Below are positions 44,084-53,519 of a DNA stretch of 64,000 nucleotides, piece by piece. The first letter of the stretch is position 1, and every line of letters begins with the position of its first letter. The notes under the pieces were generated by a model. That model was not told where the DNA came from and did no database searches. It saw nothing but the letters and a program-made list of their open reading frames with translations. Source of the DNA: Sphingobacterium sp. GTDB taxonomy: Bacteria > Bacteroidota > Bacteroidia > Sphingobacteriales > Sphingobacteriaceae. The translations under genes were made by a program, and so were the position numbers. The stretch covers positions 248,001 to 312,000 of the forward strand of contig JAITTY010000010.1 of assembly GCA_031286695.1 (NCBI GenBank), given 5' to 3'.

Positions 44084-45571
44084 TTAATATCCTGGATTTT
44101 GTTGATCTTTTAATGTTGGATTGGCATTTATCTCAGATTGCGGAATCGGCAATATATACTTTTCAAACGTACGATCAATTTCTTTTGGACGTGTCTTGAT
44201 CGTTAGGTCCTGAAAATCGTCATTGAAAGTAATCTTTTTATTTAGACGGATCATATCCCAATAACGATGGCCTTCGCCAAATAATTCTTTGCTTTTTTCA
44301 TTTAGAATAGCATCCTCATTAATGGAAGCAGCCGTAAATGTAGCACGATTAGGAGAGCGTTTACTAATTGCGTTTAAGAATCCAGCAGCTTTTGTGGGGT
44401 CAGCTGCCGGCTTTTTTAATGCAGCTTCCGCAGCGATAAGATAAATTTCCGAAAGTCTAATGACCTTGATATTGACTGCAGTATTGTTGGTATTTCCTTT
44501 GTCACCTAGCGAGTTTAAAGGGAGTGACGTATTGGTATTGACGCTGCCCAGGTTTTTATACACTGCACCCATACGCGTGGCTGAGCTTTCATCTCGGCCT
44601 AAAATTGCCCAGCGGACATCACCGGTATCCTCTTTTAATCGATTTAGATAATAATCACTGGCGTAGAACATACCACCTTGTCCTCCTGTTCTGCGCATGA
44701 GATAATAACCTAGACTTGCTGTTCCCAGGTCGGCCTCACCTTCGTTGATGCCAAGTTCGTAGATCGATTCACTACCATACATACTTGACCAGGAACTTGC
44801 CCACTTTTCATTTTCATACAATTTGTATACATTGTCGGTAATGATCTCGTTGGATTTCTGATAGGCATTTTCGTAATCTGCCATGGTCAGATAGACGCGG
44901 CTTTGAATAGCCAGATTTGCATAATAATTGATATAACCATTGTCAGGCTTCTTATTTGCACTGAGCAGCTCTTGGCCAGCTTTGAGGTCTTTTAGGATTT
45001 GTGTATACACTTCGTCTACAGTGGCGCGGCTGGGCTTGTTGTTGTATGGTGCAGAGCTGATCACGATTGGCACACCTTTAGCATCTTTTTTGTCTGTATA
45101 AGATTTGCCATATAGCCTGACGAGGTCAAAATAAAACAATGCACGTAACGTCAATAATTGCCCTTGAGCATTCGCATATTGTGCTTTGGAGGCTGCATCA
45201 ACTTTGTCTATTTTTTCCAAAACATCATTTGTTTGTGCGATACAATAATAGATTTGGGACCAAAAGCCTGCAAAGTTGTTATTTTCGGCATCTTGATTGA
45301 AAGAATACAATTGATCCAAGCCTCTTCCTTGCGAATAGACTGTGAGATCACCGCCTTTAACTTCACCATAGAGTTCAAAATTTCGGCCGTAATAGCTGGA
45401 CGAAGCGATAAGCCGACTAAGTCCATTGATTCTGTTTCGGGCATCGCTCGCGCTATTGAATCCCGTATTTGCGTCGATTGAATTTCCAGGTTCGACATCC
45501 AGGAAATCTTTACAGCTACTGAACGACGTCAATAGAGCAGCTGCTATAATGGATATGTTGAATATTTTCAT
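44084..45571 (-). CDS. SusD/RagB-family nutrient-binding lipoprotein
   Basis: A 495-residue lipoprotein. I take the ATG that gives MKIFNISIIAAAL and the lipobox FSSC (lipid on C20); an ATG six codons earlier overlaps the SusC stop codon. SusD features include the N-terminal KDFLDVEPGNSID, tetratricopeptide-type helices, and the C-terminal RYWDMIRLNKKI with YILPIPQSEINANP. Such proteins cap the SusC barrel at the cell surface and bind the substrate. The preceding gene is SusC. The surrounding peptidase genes, not glycoside hydrolases, suggest a peptide or muropeptide substrate rather than a polysaccharide. Confidence 0.92.
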   Translation of the reverse strand: MKIFNISIIAAALLTSFSSCKDFLDVEPGNSIDANTGFNSASDARNRINGLSRLIASSSYYGRNFELYGEVKGGDLTVYSQGRGLDQLYSFNQDAENNNFAGFWSQIYYCIAQTNDVLEKIDKVDAASKAQYANAQGQLLTLRALFYFDLVRLYGKSYTDKKDAKGVPIVISSAPYNNKPSRATVDEVYTQILKDLKAGQELLSANKKPDNGYINYYANLAIQSRVYLTMADYENAYQKSNEIITDNVYKLYENEKWASSWSSMYGSESIYELGINEGEADLGTASLGYYLMRRTGGQGGMFYASDYYLNRLKEDTGDVRWAILGRDESSATRMGAVYKNLGSVNTNTSLPLNSLGDKGNTNNTAVNIKVIRLSEIYLIAAEAALKKPAADPTKAAGFLNAISKRSPNRATFTAASINEDAILNEKSKELFGEGHRYWDMIRLNKKITFNDDFQDLTIKTRPKEIDRTFEKYILPIPQSEINANPTLKDQQNPGY

Positions 45572-45588
45572 TGTGTAAAAATTAAGCA

Positions 45589-48500
45589 TTAAAAACCTAG
45601 TTCAATTCCAAAGGTGTAGGTTTTCCCAATTGGTGTTTCCCATCCACGAGTTGAATATTGACCGACTTCAGGGTCCGCAATTTTGTATTTGGATGCAGTC
45701 AATAGATTGGTTCCATTAAAATAGACACGCGCGTTGCTGAATCCGACTTTATTTAAGAAGCTCTTAGGTAACTTATAACCAAAGTTGATGTTCTTTAATC
45801 TCAGGAAGGAAGCATCATGCAATTGTCTTGAACTGTATTTTTGAGGATCTGTTAAGTCATTACCATCTAATTTTGGTAGTGTACCGCCGGTATTGTTATC
45901 AGTCCACATATGCTCAAATGCATACTCGGAGCGAATTCTTTCCCAATAATAACCGTCATCAGCCACATCCTTGAAAGCACCATCGTAGAGCTTTCCGCCA
46001 ATTTTATAAATGAAATTGAAGCCTAAATTGAAGTTTTTATATTCGAAATCCGTATTTAAACCACCGCTGACTTTTGGAACACCATTACCAATGATTGTAT
46101 AGTCCGCTTTATTGAAATCGTAAGTCGCATTGCGTCCATTGTAATTGAAAATATCGTCACCAGTTTGGTTATTGTTGGTATAATAAACGTTTTTACCATT
46201 TTTTTGATCTACACCAGCCCATTCATAACCATAAAAAGCTAGCGTGGACTGTCCTTCTCTATAGATAAATTGGGCTCTCGCATCCCCGCTTCCTTTTGTG
46301 TCATTTCCGACTGATCCTGTAGGATCATACCAGATGATATCTTGGTTATCGTTAAGTTTTTGGACTTTAGAGGTGATAAATGCCGCGTTTACATTGGCGC
46401 TCCATCTAAAATCTTCTTTTTTAATGATATCGCCAGCCAATTCAATTTCTAATCCTTTATTGTTGATCTGACCTACATTTCTTAATACAGTACTGAATCC
46501 TGTCGTCTGTGATGTAGGGACGTCTTGTAACAGATTTTTGGATGTCCTGTTAAAATATTCCACCGATCCCGTTATCCTATTGTTCAGAAAGCCAAATTCC
46601 AGCCCTGCATTGGTTGTATAGGAGGTTTCCCAAGTGATGTCAGGGTCTGGATTTGATACGAGATTTCCTCCAGGCTGGCCTTTGTAATTAAAGTTGTTGA
46701 AAGATACCAACCGTCTCCATCCAAAATTATCACTAGGCAATGTACCATTGACACCGTATGAGGCTTTAAGACGCAGGGTACTGATCGCATCATTTTCTTG
46801 AAGTGCAGGCAGATTTTTTAAGCTATATGCACCTGATACAGACCAGAAATCTCCCCATCGGTTTTTAGGACCCAATTTAGATGAACCATCGCGACGGTAG
46901 GAAGCTGCTAGGAAATAGGTGTTGTCATAGTTGTATTCGGCTCTTCCGAGAAATGACATTAGATTATAGCCCCAACTATAAGCATTGGCCTCGAATTTAC
47001 CCGCCGACGAAATATAAGGAAGTTCAGCAGATCCCAATCCTCTTCCTGTTGTGCGCATGAAATCCGTTTTATTCTTCTCAACCTCAAAACCAGCTAATAA
47101 ATTTAGGTTATGCTTGTCGAAAGATTTGCTGTAATTGACGGTATTGGAGCTAACTAGTTTTAACATATTGGTATTAAACTGATGAACAACCCCGCCATCA
47201 CTAACACCATTAAAGTGCTTAGCGCTATAATAGAGGTAGTCCTTCATGTCTGTGTAATCATAGGAGAATACAGTTTTGGCGGTCAAACTTGGAAGGATAT
47301 TCCAGGTTAGGTTGCTGATAACCCCTAATTTGTTCGTTTTGGAGCTGTTGTCCCATTGTTTATCATAATAGTCGGCATTGTATGCATAGCTGCCATAACG
47401 ATCTGTCCAATCCTCTCCAGTTTTATAGTTTGTCGGCCAATACAGAGGCCATAACAGATTTCGGGATTGAAGGAAATAATTCGATCCGGTATTTCTAGTG
47501 TCATTAAATCCCTTCTTTTTGTTGTGTCCAATGTTAATATTTGTTCCAAACTCGAGATTATCAACTATTTTTTGTGTTAAATTCAGACGCCCTGAAATAC
47601 GTTCGAAATCATTGACTCTGATCCGGCTTTTATCTGTTGTATAGCCTAAAGAAGAAAAATACTTGGTAGCATCAGTTCCTCCTGAAAGTGAAAGATTATT
47701 GTCTTGATAAATACCCGTACGGAACAATGCCTTGTCCCAATCGTAATATTTGCCCTCTCTGTTTTCAATACCGTCAGTCATACCCAGGATACTCACGTTG
47801 TCGTATCGGCCGGTGCCATTAGTTTCGAAACGATAACCATGTTTATTGAACTTATTATTTAGCTGTGTTAAAGCATAAGTATTGGCTTCCGCTTCAGTTT
47901 TTCCATTTGAGGTGCGATAGTCATAAAAAATCTGGTAGAGCATGTTGACCTGATCCTGAGGTGATGCGGTCTCGTAGTTGTCTGTTGCCCATGTAGGTGT
48001 AAAACCAAGTGAGCTTTTAAAATTTACTGTAGGCTTTCCCGTTTTCCCTTTTTTTGTCGTAATTAGGATAACACCATTTGCTGCCCTAGAGCCATATAAA
48101 GATGATGCTGCAGCATCCTTCAGCACTGTTATTGTTTCGATATCATCAGGATTTAAATTGCCCATGACATTATTGGAAGTGTAGATGTAATCGCCCATCT
48201 GTCCACCTGAGCCTGAGTTTGCTGGAACTCCATCGATGACATATAGTGGCTCATTCGAGGCATTCATTGAGCCAATACCCCGGATACGGATACTTGGGGT
48301 AGATCCTGCTTGCCCGGAGGGAGTTGATACAGTCAGTCCAGCAACACGCCCACTGAGAGCACCTTCAAATGAAGTGACAGGTACGTTATCAATGTCTTTT
48401 GCTTTTACAGTTGCTGCCGAACCTGTATAGGTACTTTTTTTAGCAGTACCATAAGCGACAACCATAACTTCATCCAGAGCCTGTTCATTGCTGTCGAGAG

Positions 48501-48780
48501 CGATGCTGATCGTTTTGCGGCCATTCACTTGAATGTCTTGTGGTTTATATCCCACGGCGGAAATCGTTAATGTCGCATTGGCGTTTGTGTTTAAGGTAAA
48601 CAGGCCGTTTTCATTTGTTGAGGTCCCTTGGCTAGCGCCTTTTACATGTATTGTAACTCCGCTAATTGGTTTTCCATTGCTGTCCGTTATTTTACCTGCG
48701 ATTTGGATCTGTTGCGCATGTAAAGACTGCATCGAACTACAGGCTATGAGACACAACGTTGTGAGCACATGTTGTTTCAT
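45589..48780 (-). CDS. SusC/RagA-family TonB-linked outer-membrane transporter
   Basis: A 1063-residue transporter. A signal peptide ending LHAQ precedes a CarboxypepD_reg-like domain (about 25-105), the TonB box region (LDEVMVVAYGTAKKS), a plug (IRIRGIGSMNASNEPLYVID; VLKDAAASSLYGSRAANG) and a large barrel ending in TFGIELGF. It forms a lidded import complex with the SusD protein. No STN domain or sigma gene is beside it, so it is not under FecI/FecR control here. It stands 207 bp from the epimerase gene on the same strand. Confidence 0.95.
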   Translation of the reverse strand: MKQHVLTTLCLIACSSMQSLHAQQIQIAGKITDSNGKPISGVTIHVKGASQGTSTNENGLFTLNTNANATLTISAVGYKPQDIQVNGRKTISIALDSNEQALDEVMVVAYGTAKKSTYTGSAATVKAKDIDNVPVTSFEGALSGRVAGLTVSTPSGQAGSTPSIRIRGIGSMNASNEPLYVIDGVPANSGSGGQMGDYIYTSNNVMGNLNPDDIETITVLKDAAASSLYGSRAANGVILITTKKGKTGKPTVNFKSSLGFTPTWATDNYETASPQDQVNMLYQIFYDYRTSNGKTEAEANTYALTQLNNKFNKHGYRFETNGTGRYDNVSILGMTDGIENREGKYYDWDKALFRTGIYQDNNLSLSGGTDATKYFSSLGYTTDKSRIRVNDFERISGRLNLTQKIVDNLEFGTNINIGHNKKKGFNDTRNTGSNYFLQSRNLLWPLYWPTNYKTGEDWTDRYGSYAYNADYYDKQWDNSSKTNKLGVISNLTWNILPSLTAKTVFSYDYTDMKDYLYYSAKHFNGVSDGGVVHQFNTNMLKLVSSNTVNYSKSFDKHNLNLLAGFEVEKNKTDFMRTTGRGLGSAELPYISSAGKFEANAYSWGYNLMSFLGRAEYNYDNTYFLAASYRRDGSSKLGPKNRWGDFWSVSGAYSLKNLPALQENDAISTLRLKASYGVNGTLPSDNFGWRRLVSFNNFNYKGQPGGNLVSNPDPDITWETSYTTNAGLEFGFLNNRITGSVEYFNRTSKNLLQDVPTSQTTGFSTVLRNVGQINNKGLEIELAGDIIKKEDFRWSANVNAAFITSKVQKLNDNQDIIWYDPTGSVGNDTKGSGDARAQFIYREGQSTLAFYGYEWAGVDQKNGKNVYYTNNNQTGDDIFNYNGRNATYDFNKADYTIIGNGVPKVSGGLNTDFEYKNFNLGFNFIYKIGGKLYDGAFKDVADDGYYWERIRSEYAFEHMWTDNNTGGTLPKLDGNDLTDPQKYSSRQLHDASFLRLKNINFGYKLPKSFLNKVGFSNARVYFNGTNLLTASKYKIADPEVGQYSTRGWETPIGKTYTFGIELGF

Positions 48781-48937
48781 ATAAATATTTGTCTTTTAGA
48801 GGCAATATGGGATATCCGGTTGATTTTCACAGTCGTTTGTGTTCCTCAGCCATGGATATTCCATAAAATAGTGAATTGATTAATTTAGTTTGTTAATATT
48901 TTGGTGCTGTCGAGTGTTGGTCAAACCTGCGATAGCA

Positions 48938-48981
48938 ATTCAGTGCAATCTTTTCTTTAAGAAAAAAACATTGCACTGAAT
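48938..48981 (-). terminator. Hairpin after the dipeptide epimerase gene
   Basis: A 12-bp perfect stem (ATTCAGTGCAAT / ATTGCACTGAAT) encloses a 20-nt A/T-rich loop and lies 7 nt after the epimerase stop. The T-run is inside the loop and not behind the stem, so termination efficiency may be partial, leaving some read-through into susC. Confidence 0.6.
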
Positions 48982-48987
48982 ATAGGG

Positions 48988-50043
48988 TTATTTTCTTACA
49001 ATTCCAATTCCAGGACGGTCAGGAAGGAGGCAGTTGCCATTTACCACGGTCATGCCGTCGTATAGATCATTTGCAATTAATAAAGCGCCGTCTAGATCAG
49101 CCCAGTCTGTTAGCGGAGCAAGCTGTGCGGCTGCACTGATGGCGCATGATGTTTCGGTCATACAGCCGATCATGACTTTCATTTCCAAAGAACGAGCTAG
49201 TTCTGCCATTTGTTTAGCTTCGCGCATGCCCGTGCATTTCATCAATTTGATATTGATACCCGAATATACCCCCTTTAAAGCAGGAACATCCACAAGTCGC
49301 TGACAGCCTTCGTCAGCGATGGTTGGGATTGGACTATGCTCTGTTAGCCAGGCATTATCATCAATCTGCTCTTTAGGCATGGGCTGCTCTAAGAAAGAAA
49401 CATTTCTTTCAGCAAGCCAATGAGCCATCTCCAAGGCTTCTTCACGTGTTTTCCAACCCTGGTTCACATCGGCACATAATGGTCGATCAGTAACCTGACG
49501 GATGGTGTCAATGATCATTTTATCCGTATCGAGACCCAGCTTCACCTTTAAAATTTTAAACTGATCAGCTTCGGCGACTTTTTGGCGGATCATTTCTTCT
49601 GTATCGATTCCGATGGTGTAGGACGTCGGTGGGATAAGGTCAGGATTTAATCCCCATATCTTATAATAGGGCTGATTCATAATTTTACCAAGGATATCAT
49701 GTAGGGCAATATCAATGGACGCCTTTGCAGCCGTGTTTTTCAAAGCAAGCTGATCGATATAATGAAGCAGCTCTTCAGTTTGAAAAGGAGAGTTGAAGCC
49801 TGTCAGATCAATCTGATTGAGGAATGATAAGACACTTTCCTGCGATTCGCCTAGATAGGGTGGCATACTCGCTTCACCATAACCGATAATGCCATCATAC
49901 TCTAGTTCGGTTAATACAACCGGTGTTGTGCTTCGGCTAAAGGAAGCTACTGTAAAGACATGGCGCAAAGTTAGCGTGTAAGGTCTAAATCTCAATTTAA
50001 AGGCCCCAAAATCTTTACTAATCCATTCAGATTGATTGCTCAT
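48988..50043 (-). CDS. Dipeptide epimerase (L-Ala-D/L-Glu epimerase-like)
   Basis: A 351-residue enolase-superfamily protein. The metal and acid-base residues are visible: KVKLG (KxK), Asp of ADVNQGW, Glu of FLEQPMP, Asp of IADEGCQ and the second catalytic Lys in NIKLMKC. The C-terminal D316-x-D318 in ADLDGALL is the mark of dipeptide epimerases, where it binds the substrate's amino group. B. subtilis YkfB and E. coli YcjG convert L-Ala-D-Glu from murein to L-Ala-L-Glu. There is no signal peptide, so it is cytoplasmic. It lies 8 bp after the NlpC/P60 gene, the same pair order seen in ykfBC-like clusters. Confidence 0.88.
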   Translation of the reverse strand: MSNQSEWISKDFGAFKLRFRPYTLTLRHVFTVASFSRSTTPVVLTELEYDGIIGYGEASMPPYLGESQESVLSFLNQIDLTGFNSPFQTEELLHYIDQLALKNTAAKASIDIALHDILGKIMNQPYYKIWGLNPDLIPPTSYTIGIDTEEMIRQKVAEADQFKILKVKLGLDTDKMIIDTIRQVTDRPLCADVNQGWKTREEALEMAHWLAERNVSFLEQPMPKEQIDDNAWLTEHSPIPTIADEGCQRLVDVPALKGVYSGINIKLMKCTGMREAKQMAELARSLEMKVMIGCMTETSCAISAAAQLAPLTDWADLDGALLIANDLYDGMTVVNGNCLLPDRPGIGIVRK

Positions 50044-50051
50044 CGCTATGT

Positions 50052-51278
50052 TTATTTATTGTTGTAATAATTGCTTTCAACGACTTTCTGTATTGCGCTA
50101 TCGTGGGCACCGAGATAACGGCGTGCGGCAACCACAGTACGGGTCTGAAAATCATCATAATTGCTGGCGTCTTTTAGCATGCTGTTGATGCGCACTAATC
50201 CGGCAGCGTGAATAAAGGTGCCATTACCGATATAAAGCGCAACATGGGTGACACGCGCATTTGGATTACTGTTTTTACCGGCAGCAAAGAAAAGCAAGTC
50301 CGCCGGTTTTAGGTTTTTTAGCGCTTTCTCGGGGTCAAAATGTCCCTCTTGATCCAATATGTCTATTTTTTCACCTGCAAGTACCTGTTGAGATGCATCG
50401 CGAGGAATCACAAAGCCATTCATAAAGAAGCTTGTTTTAGTGAAACCGCTGCAGTCTACACCTTTGACAGATGTTCCGCCCCATAAATATGGAAGCCCCA
50501 ACATCGTTTTCGCGCTGGCGATAATGTTTTCTGCTGTTGGTTGGCGTGTGTCCAACCAATTTTTTAATGTCAGGCTTTCTGATTTTTTGATGTATCCCAA
50601 TCTTCCATCCGGATAAGCGATTTCATAAAAACTACCTTTCTGCCCTTTTAACTGCAGGATATCGCCATAGACCAGGTCCGAAACGCGTTGGCTTTTTTCA
50701 TTGGCTTCAGAATACGATTTTCCGAATTCAGCGGTATAGATCACTTTTTCCGCTTGCCGCCAATTTGCTAACATGGTTTTGTCCATCGCCTCAATGGATG
50801 AACTGGGTACCCAAGCGATATAGCCGTCAGGAGTACGAACACGGTAATCGCCACTCTTTTTCTGCAAGAGGTCAACCTGTGTGCCCAATAAAACCTGACT
50901 GGTCAATTCTGCCGCATTATCTGGAAAAGTACGCATGTTAGCAACCGAAAGTCTAATGACTCCAGCCGTCTTTTCTCCCACACTCGCGTCAGGCAATAGC
51001 TGTACCTGAATATTGGCCGAGATTTCTTTAGCCTTTTGTTGGAGAACGAACTGCGCATCTTTCTCGGTTGTTTCAAGCACATATTGGTTTTGCGCTATAT
51101 CCGCTTTTTGGATGGCCACAATCTTGGTTCTTTTATCCGGAGCATATTCACGTTTTACGTTTTCTTGCAACTCTTTAATTTTGAAATAAGTGGTGGAATC
51201 CAGCTGCTGTGCCTGGCTACTACCCGTACCAATAAGGCTTGCATAGGCTATAATAGCGAATTTTAGCGTGTTTTTCAT
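50052..51278 (-). CDS. NlpC/P60 endopeptidase with SH3 domains (YkfC-like)
   Basis: A 408-residue exported protein (signal peptide ending SSQAQ). Two bacterial SH3-like domains occupy about 100-240. The NlpC/P60 domain follows with C276 in GVDCSGFTKTSFF, H345 in VTHVALYIGNG and a final polar residue in FIHAAG. This layout matches B. subtilis YkfC and Bacteroides homologues that cleave gamma-D-Glu-diaminopimelate bonds in murein peptides with a free N-terminal L-Ala. It should act in the periplasm. The epimerase gene follows at 8 bp, which ties both into one pathway. Confidence 0.9.
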   Translation of the reverse strand: MKNTLKFAIIAYASLIGTGSSQAQQLDSTTYFKIKELQENVKREYAPDKRTKIVAIQKADIAQNQYVLETTEKDAQFVLQQKAKEISANIQVQLLPDASVGEKTAGVIRLSVANMRTFPDNAAELTSQVLLGTQVDLLQKKSGDYRVRTPDGYIAWVPSSSIEAMDKTMLANWRQAEKVIYTAEFGKSYSEANEKSQRVSDLVYGDILQLKGQKGSFYEIAYPDGRLGYIKKSESLTLKNWLDTRQPTAENIIASAKTMLGLPYLWGGTSVKGVDCSGFTKTSFFMNGFVIPRDASQQVLAGEKIDILDQEGHFDPEKALKNLKPADLLFFAAGKNSNPNARVTHVALYIGNGTFIHAAGLVRINSMLKDASNYDDFQTRTVVAARRYLGAHDSAIQKVVESNYYNNK

Positions 51279-51598
51279 GCGAATTAGTTTGTTTCTAAAG
51301 ATAGGATTAATTCATAATATAAGTCAATTTTTATTGTCGATTTTTAAGTGATTTTGATGTTATGTTGCTAAAAAACGAATGTTTGGGTTTAATTTTAATT
51401 AAATCATCTAATTGCTAAAACCATTTTGTAATATTGCTTATAGATTGTGAAGTCAAAATTCTTCAATTTACTTCGGGACCAAAAAAATGAAGCATAACAT
51501 GTTCCATAGCAGATCGAAGGGGGAATTGGAGCAGATTTAATTATCGATCCTTTGCCGGATTGATAGACAGCGATTTTATATAAAATAGTAATAAGGAA
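51279..51598. other. Divergent intergenic region between NlpC/P60 and asparaginase genes
   Basis: This 320-bp AT-rich region separates two divergent genes and must hold both promoters. I found no TAnnTTTG box with a properly spaced TTG on either strand, so the promoters here may depart from the housekeeping consensus. No gene is evident. Confidence 0.5.
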
Positions 51599-52627
51599 AT
51601 GAGTTCAAGACGTGATTTTATTAAGAAAGGTTTAATTGCTGCTACTGCAGCGGGGACATTAACGGCATTTGATGCGAAAGGATTGTCGATTGGAGCAAAA
51701 ACGAATGTGAAAAAATACCCCATTGTAATTTCAACCTGGGACTTTGGTATTGCAGCAAATAAAGCCGCTTGGGAAATATTGTCAAAAGGAGGGAAGGCAT
51801 TGGATGCTGTTGAACAAGGCGTACGTGTGCCCGAAGCCGATCTGAAAAATATGACCGTTGGTAAAGGAGGCTATCCCGATCGCGATGGCCATGTGACGCT
51901 CGATGCCTGCATTATGGACGCTGATGGTAATTGCGGTGCGGTTGCTGGAATGGAAAAAATTGGACATCCGATTTCAGTGGCACGCTTGGTGATGGAAAAA
52001 ACGCCGCATGTGATGCTGGTAGGCGAAGGCGCATTGCAATTTGCTTTGGAAAATGGTTTTAAGGAAGAAAACCTACTAACTCCAGAAGGCGAAAAAGCAT
52101 GGAAAGAGTGGTTGAAGGAGAAAAAATACAAACCCGTAGCCAATATTGAAAATCAGTCCTTTGCGGCGGAACGTTTGCCGGGAAACCAATATAATCACGA
52201 TACCATTGGTATGTTGGCACTTGACGCCAATGGAAATATTTCGGGAGCCTGTACAACAAGCGGCATGGCTTTCAAGATGCATGGCAGGGTAGGAGATAGT
52301 CCTATTATCGGTGCCGGTCTTTATGTCGATAATGAAGTAGGTGGAGCTACGTCTACCGGAGTAGGTGAAGAAGTTATACGGAATGTAGGTAGTTTTCTGG
52401 TAGTTGAATTGATGCGTCAGGGATATTCTCCAGAAGATGCCTGTAAGGAAGCCGTCATGCGTATTGTGAAGAAAAAACCGGCAATTGCGAAGGAAATCCA
52501 AGTTGGCTTCTTAGCAATGAATAAAAAAGGAGAATATGGGGCCTATGCTTTACAACAGGGCTTTTCCTATGCGGTTTGCGACAGTAAACAGCAAGATTTA
52601 TTGATTAAAGGAAAGCATTACTATTAA
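51599..52627 (+). CDS. N4-(beta-N-acetylglucosaminyl)-L-asparaginase / isoaspartyl peptidase family (Ntn)
   Basis: A 342-residue Ntn-hydrolase. A twin-arginine signal (SSRRDFIKKGLIAATAAG) directs export by the Tat route. The self-cleavage site is NHDTIGML with T202 as the new N-terminal nucleophile, and the alpha and beta parts are of the expected size. Members cleave the GlcNAc-Asn bond of glycoasparagine or isoaspartyl bonds. In this context it could process aspartate-containing peptides or host glycopeptides; that is an inference. It is divergent from the NlpC/P60 gene. Confidence 0.88.
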   Translation: MSSRRDFIKKGLIAATAAGTLTAFDAKGLSIGAKTNVKKYPIVISTWDFGIAANKAAWEILSKGGKALDAVEQGVRVPEADLKNMTVGKGGYPDRDGHVTLDACIMDADGNCGAVAGMEKIGHPISVARLVMEKTPHVMLVGEGALQFALENGFKEENLLTPEGEKAWKEWLKEKKYKPVANIENQSFAAERLPGNQYNHDTIGMLALDANGNISGACTTSGMAFKMHGRVGDSPIIGAGLYVDNEVGGATSTGVGEEVIRNVGSFLVVELMRQGYSPEDACKEAVMRIVKKKPAIAKEIQVGFLAMNKKGEYGAYALQQGFSYAVCDSKQQDLLIKGKHYY

Positions 52628-52737
52628 TATTAAAAATAAGCGTGCGCGGCTTGGGTGTTTCATTCTCAGAGCTAAGTAGAACGTGAACCTGGGATTTTTC
52701 GTAATGCTAATAAGAGAAGCCATTGCTAATAAATAAT

Positions 52738-52745
52738 TATATTTG
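52738..52745 (+). promoter_or_regulatory. Possible -7 box upstream of msrA
   Basis: TATATTTG matches TAnnTTTG and lies 81 nt before the start codon. No TTG sits 19-21 nt upstream, so the call is weak. Confidence 0.35.
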
Positions 52746-52826
52746 TCTAAACATTATTAGGAACTGCTGATATGGTGCAGCAGATGTTGGTAAATGTAAA
52801 GTTAAAATACGCAAGAATATAAAAAT

Positions 52827-53342
52827 ATGAAAGCAACATTTGGAGGAGGATGTTTTTGGTGTACAGAAGTTATTTTCCAGAATACGGAAGGAGTAACATC
52901 AGTATTGCCTGGTTATATGGGGGGACATATCGATAAACCGACCTATGAGCAAGTATGTACGGGCACAACAGATCATGTTGAAGTCGTTGAATTGGAATAT
53001 GATGATGAATTGGTGAATTACGAAGATTTGTTGAAAATTTTCTTCAAGACACATAATCCCACTACATTGAACCGTCAAGGAAATGATGTAGGAACGCAAT
53101 ATCGGTCAGTTGTGTTTTATCATAATGAGGAGCAAGAGATTCTGGCGAAGAATTTTATTGACGAATTGGAAAATGAGGAGGTTTATGAAGATCCTATTGT
53201 CACGGCAGTTGAGCCGGCCGCCACATTTTGGTTAGCCGAGGACTATCATCATAATTATTTTAATGATCATCCCGAAAATCCATTTTGTTCTGTTGTTATT
53301 GCACCGAAGCTTCAAAAATTCTTAAAAGAATTTAAAGCGTAG
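52827..53342 (+). CDS. msrA: Peptide methionine (S)-S-oxide reductase
   Basis: A 171-residue MsrA. The catalytic motif GGCFWCTE contains C9 as nucleophile and C12 as a possible resolving cysteine. Later landmarks are the GYMGG, the HNPTTLNRQGNDVGTQYRS region and ENFY-like elements (AEDYHHNYF). There is no fused MsrB domain. It repairs oxidised methionine in proteins, using thioredoxin or glutaredoxin. It has no signal peptide, so it is cytoplasmic. A strong bidirectional terminator separates it from parC. Confidence 0.93.
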   Translation: MKATFGGGCFWCTEVIFQNTEGVTSVLPGYMGGHIDKPTYEQVCTGTTDHVEVVELEYDDELVNYEDLLKIFFKTHNPTTLNRQGNDVGTQYRSVVFYHNEEQEILAKNFIDELENEEVYEDPIVTAVEPAATFWLAEDYHHNYFNDHPENPFCSVVIAPKLQKFLKEFKA

Positions 53343-53457
53343 TAAGACCTTCGTTGAAGTTATCATGTGAGGCATGAACCTCTTTGCTGCTGGAAATAGA
53401 CAGCGTAAAATGAACGTTCAAGGAGATGATAAAGCGTCTATAAGAATTGAATGTCAG

Positions 53458-53510
53458 AATAAAACGAAAAAAAGGCTCGAATAAATTTCGAGCCTTTTTT
53501 TCGTTTTATT
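53458..53510. terminator. Bidirectional terminator between msrA and parC
   Basis: A perfect 24-bp inverted repeat (arms 53458-53481 and 53487-53510, core AAAAAAAGGCTCGAA) with a 5-nt loop. T-runs occur on both strands. Confidence 0.95.
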
Positions 53511-53519
53511 AAACGTGAC

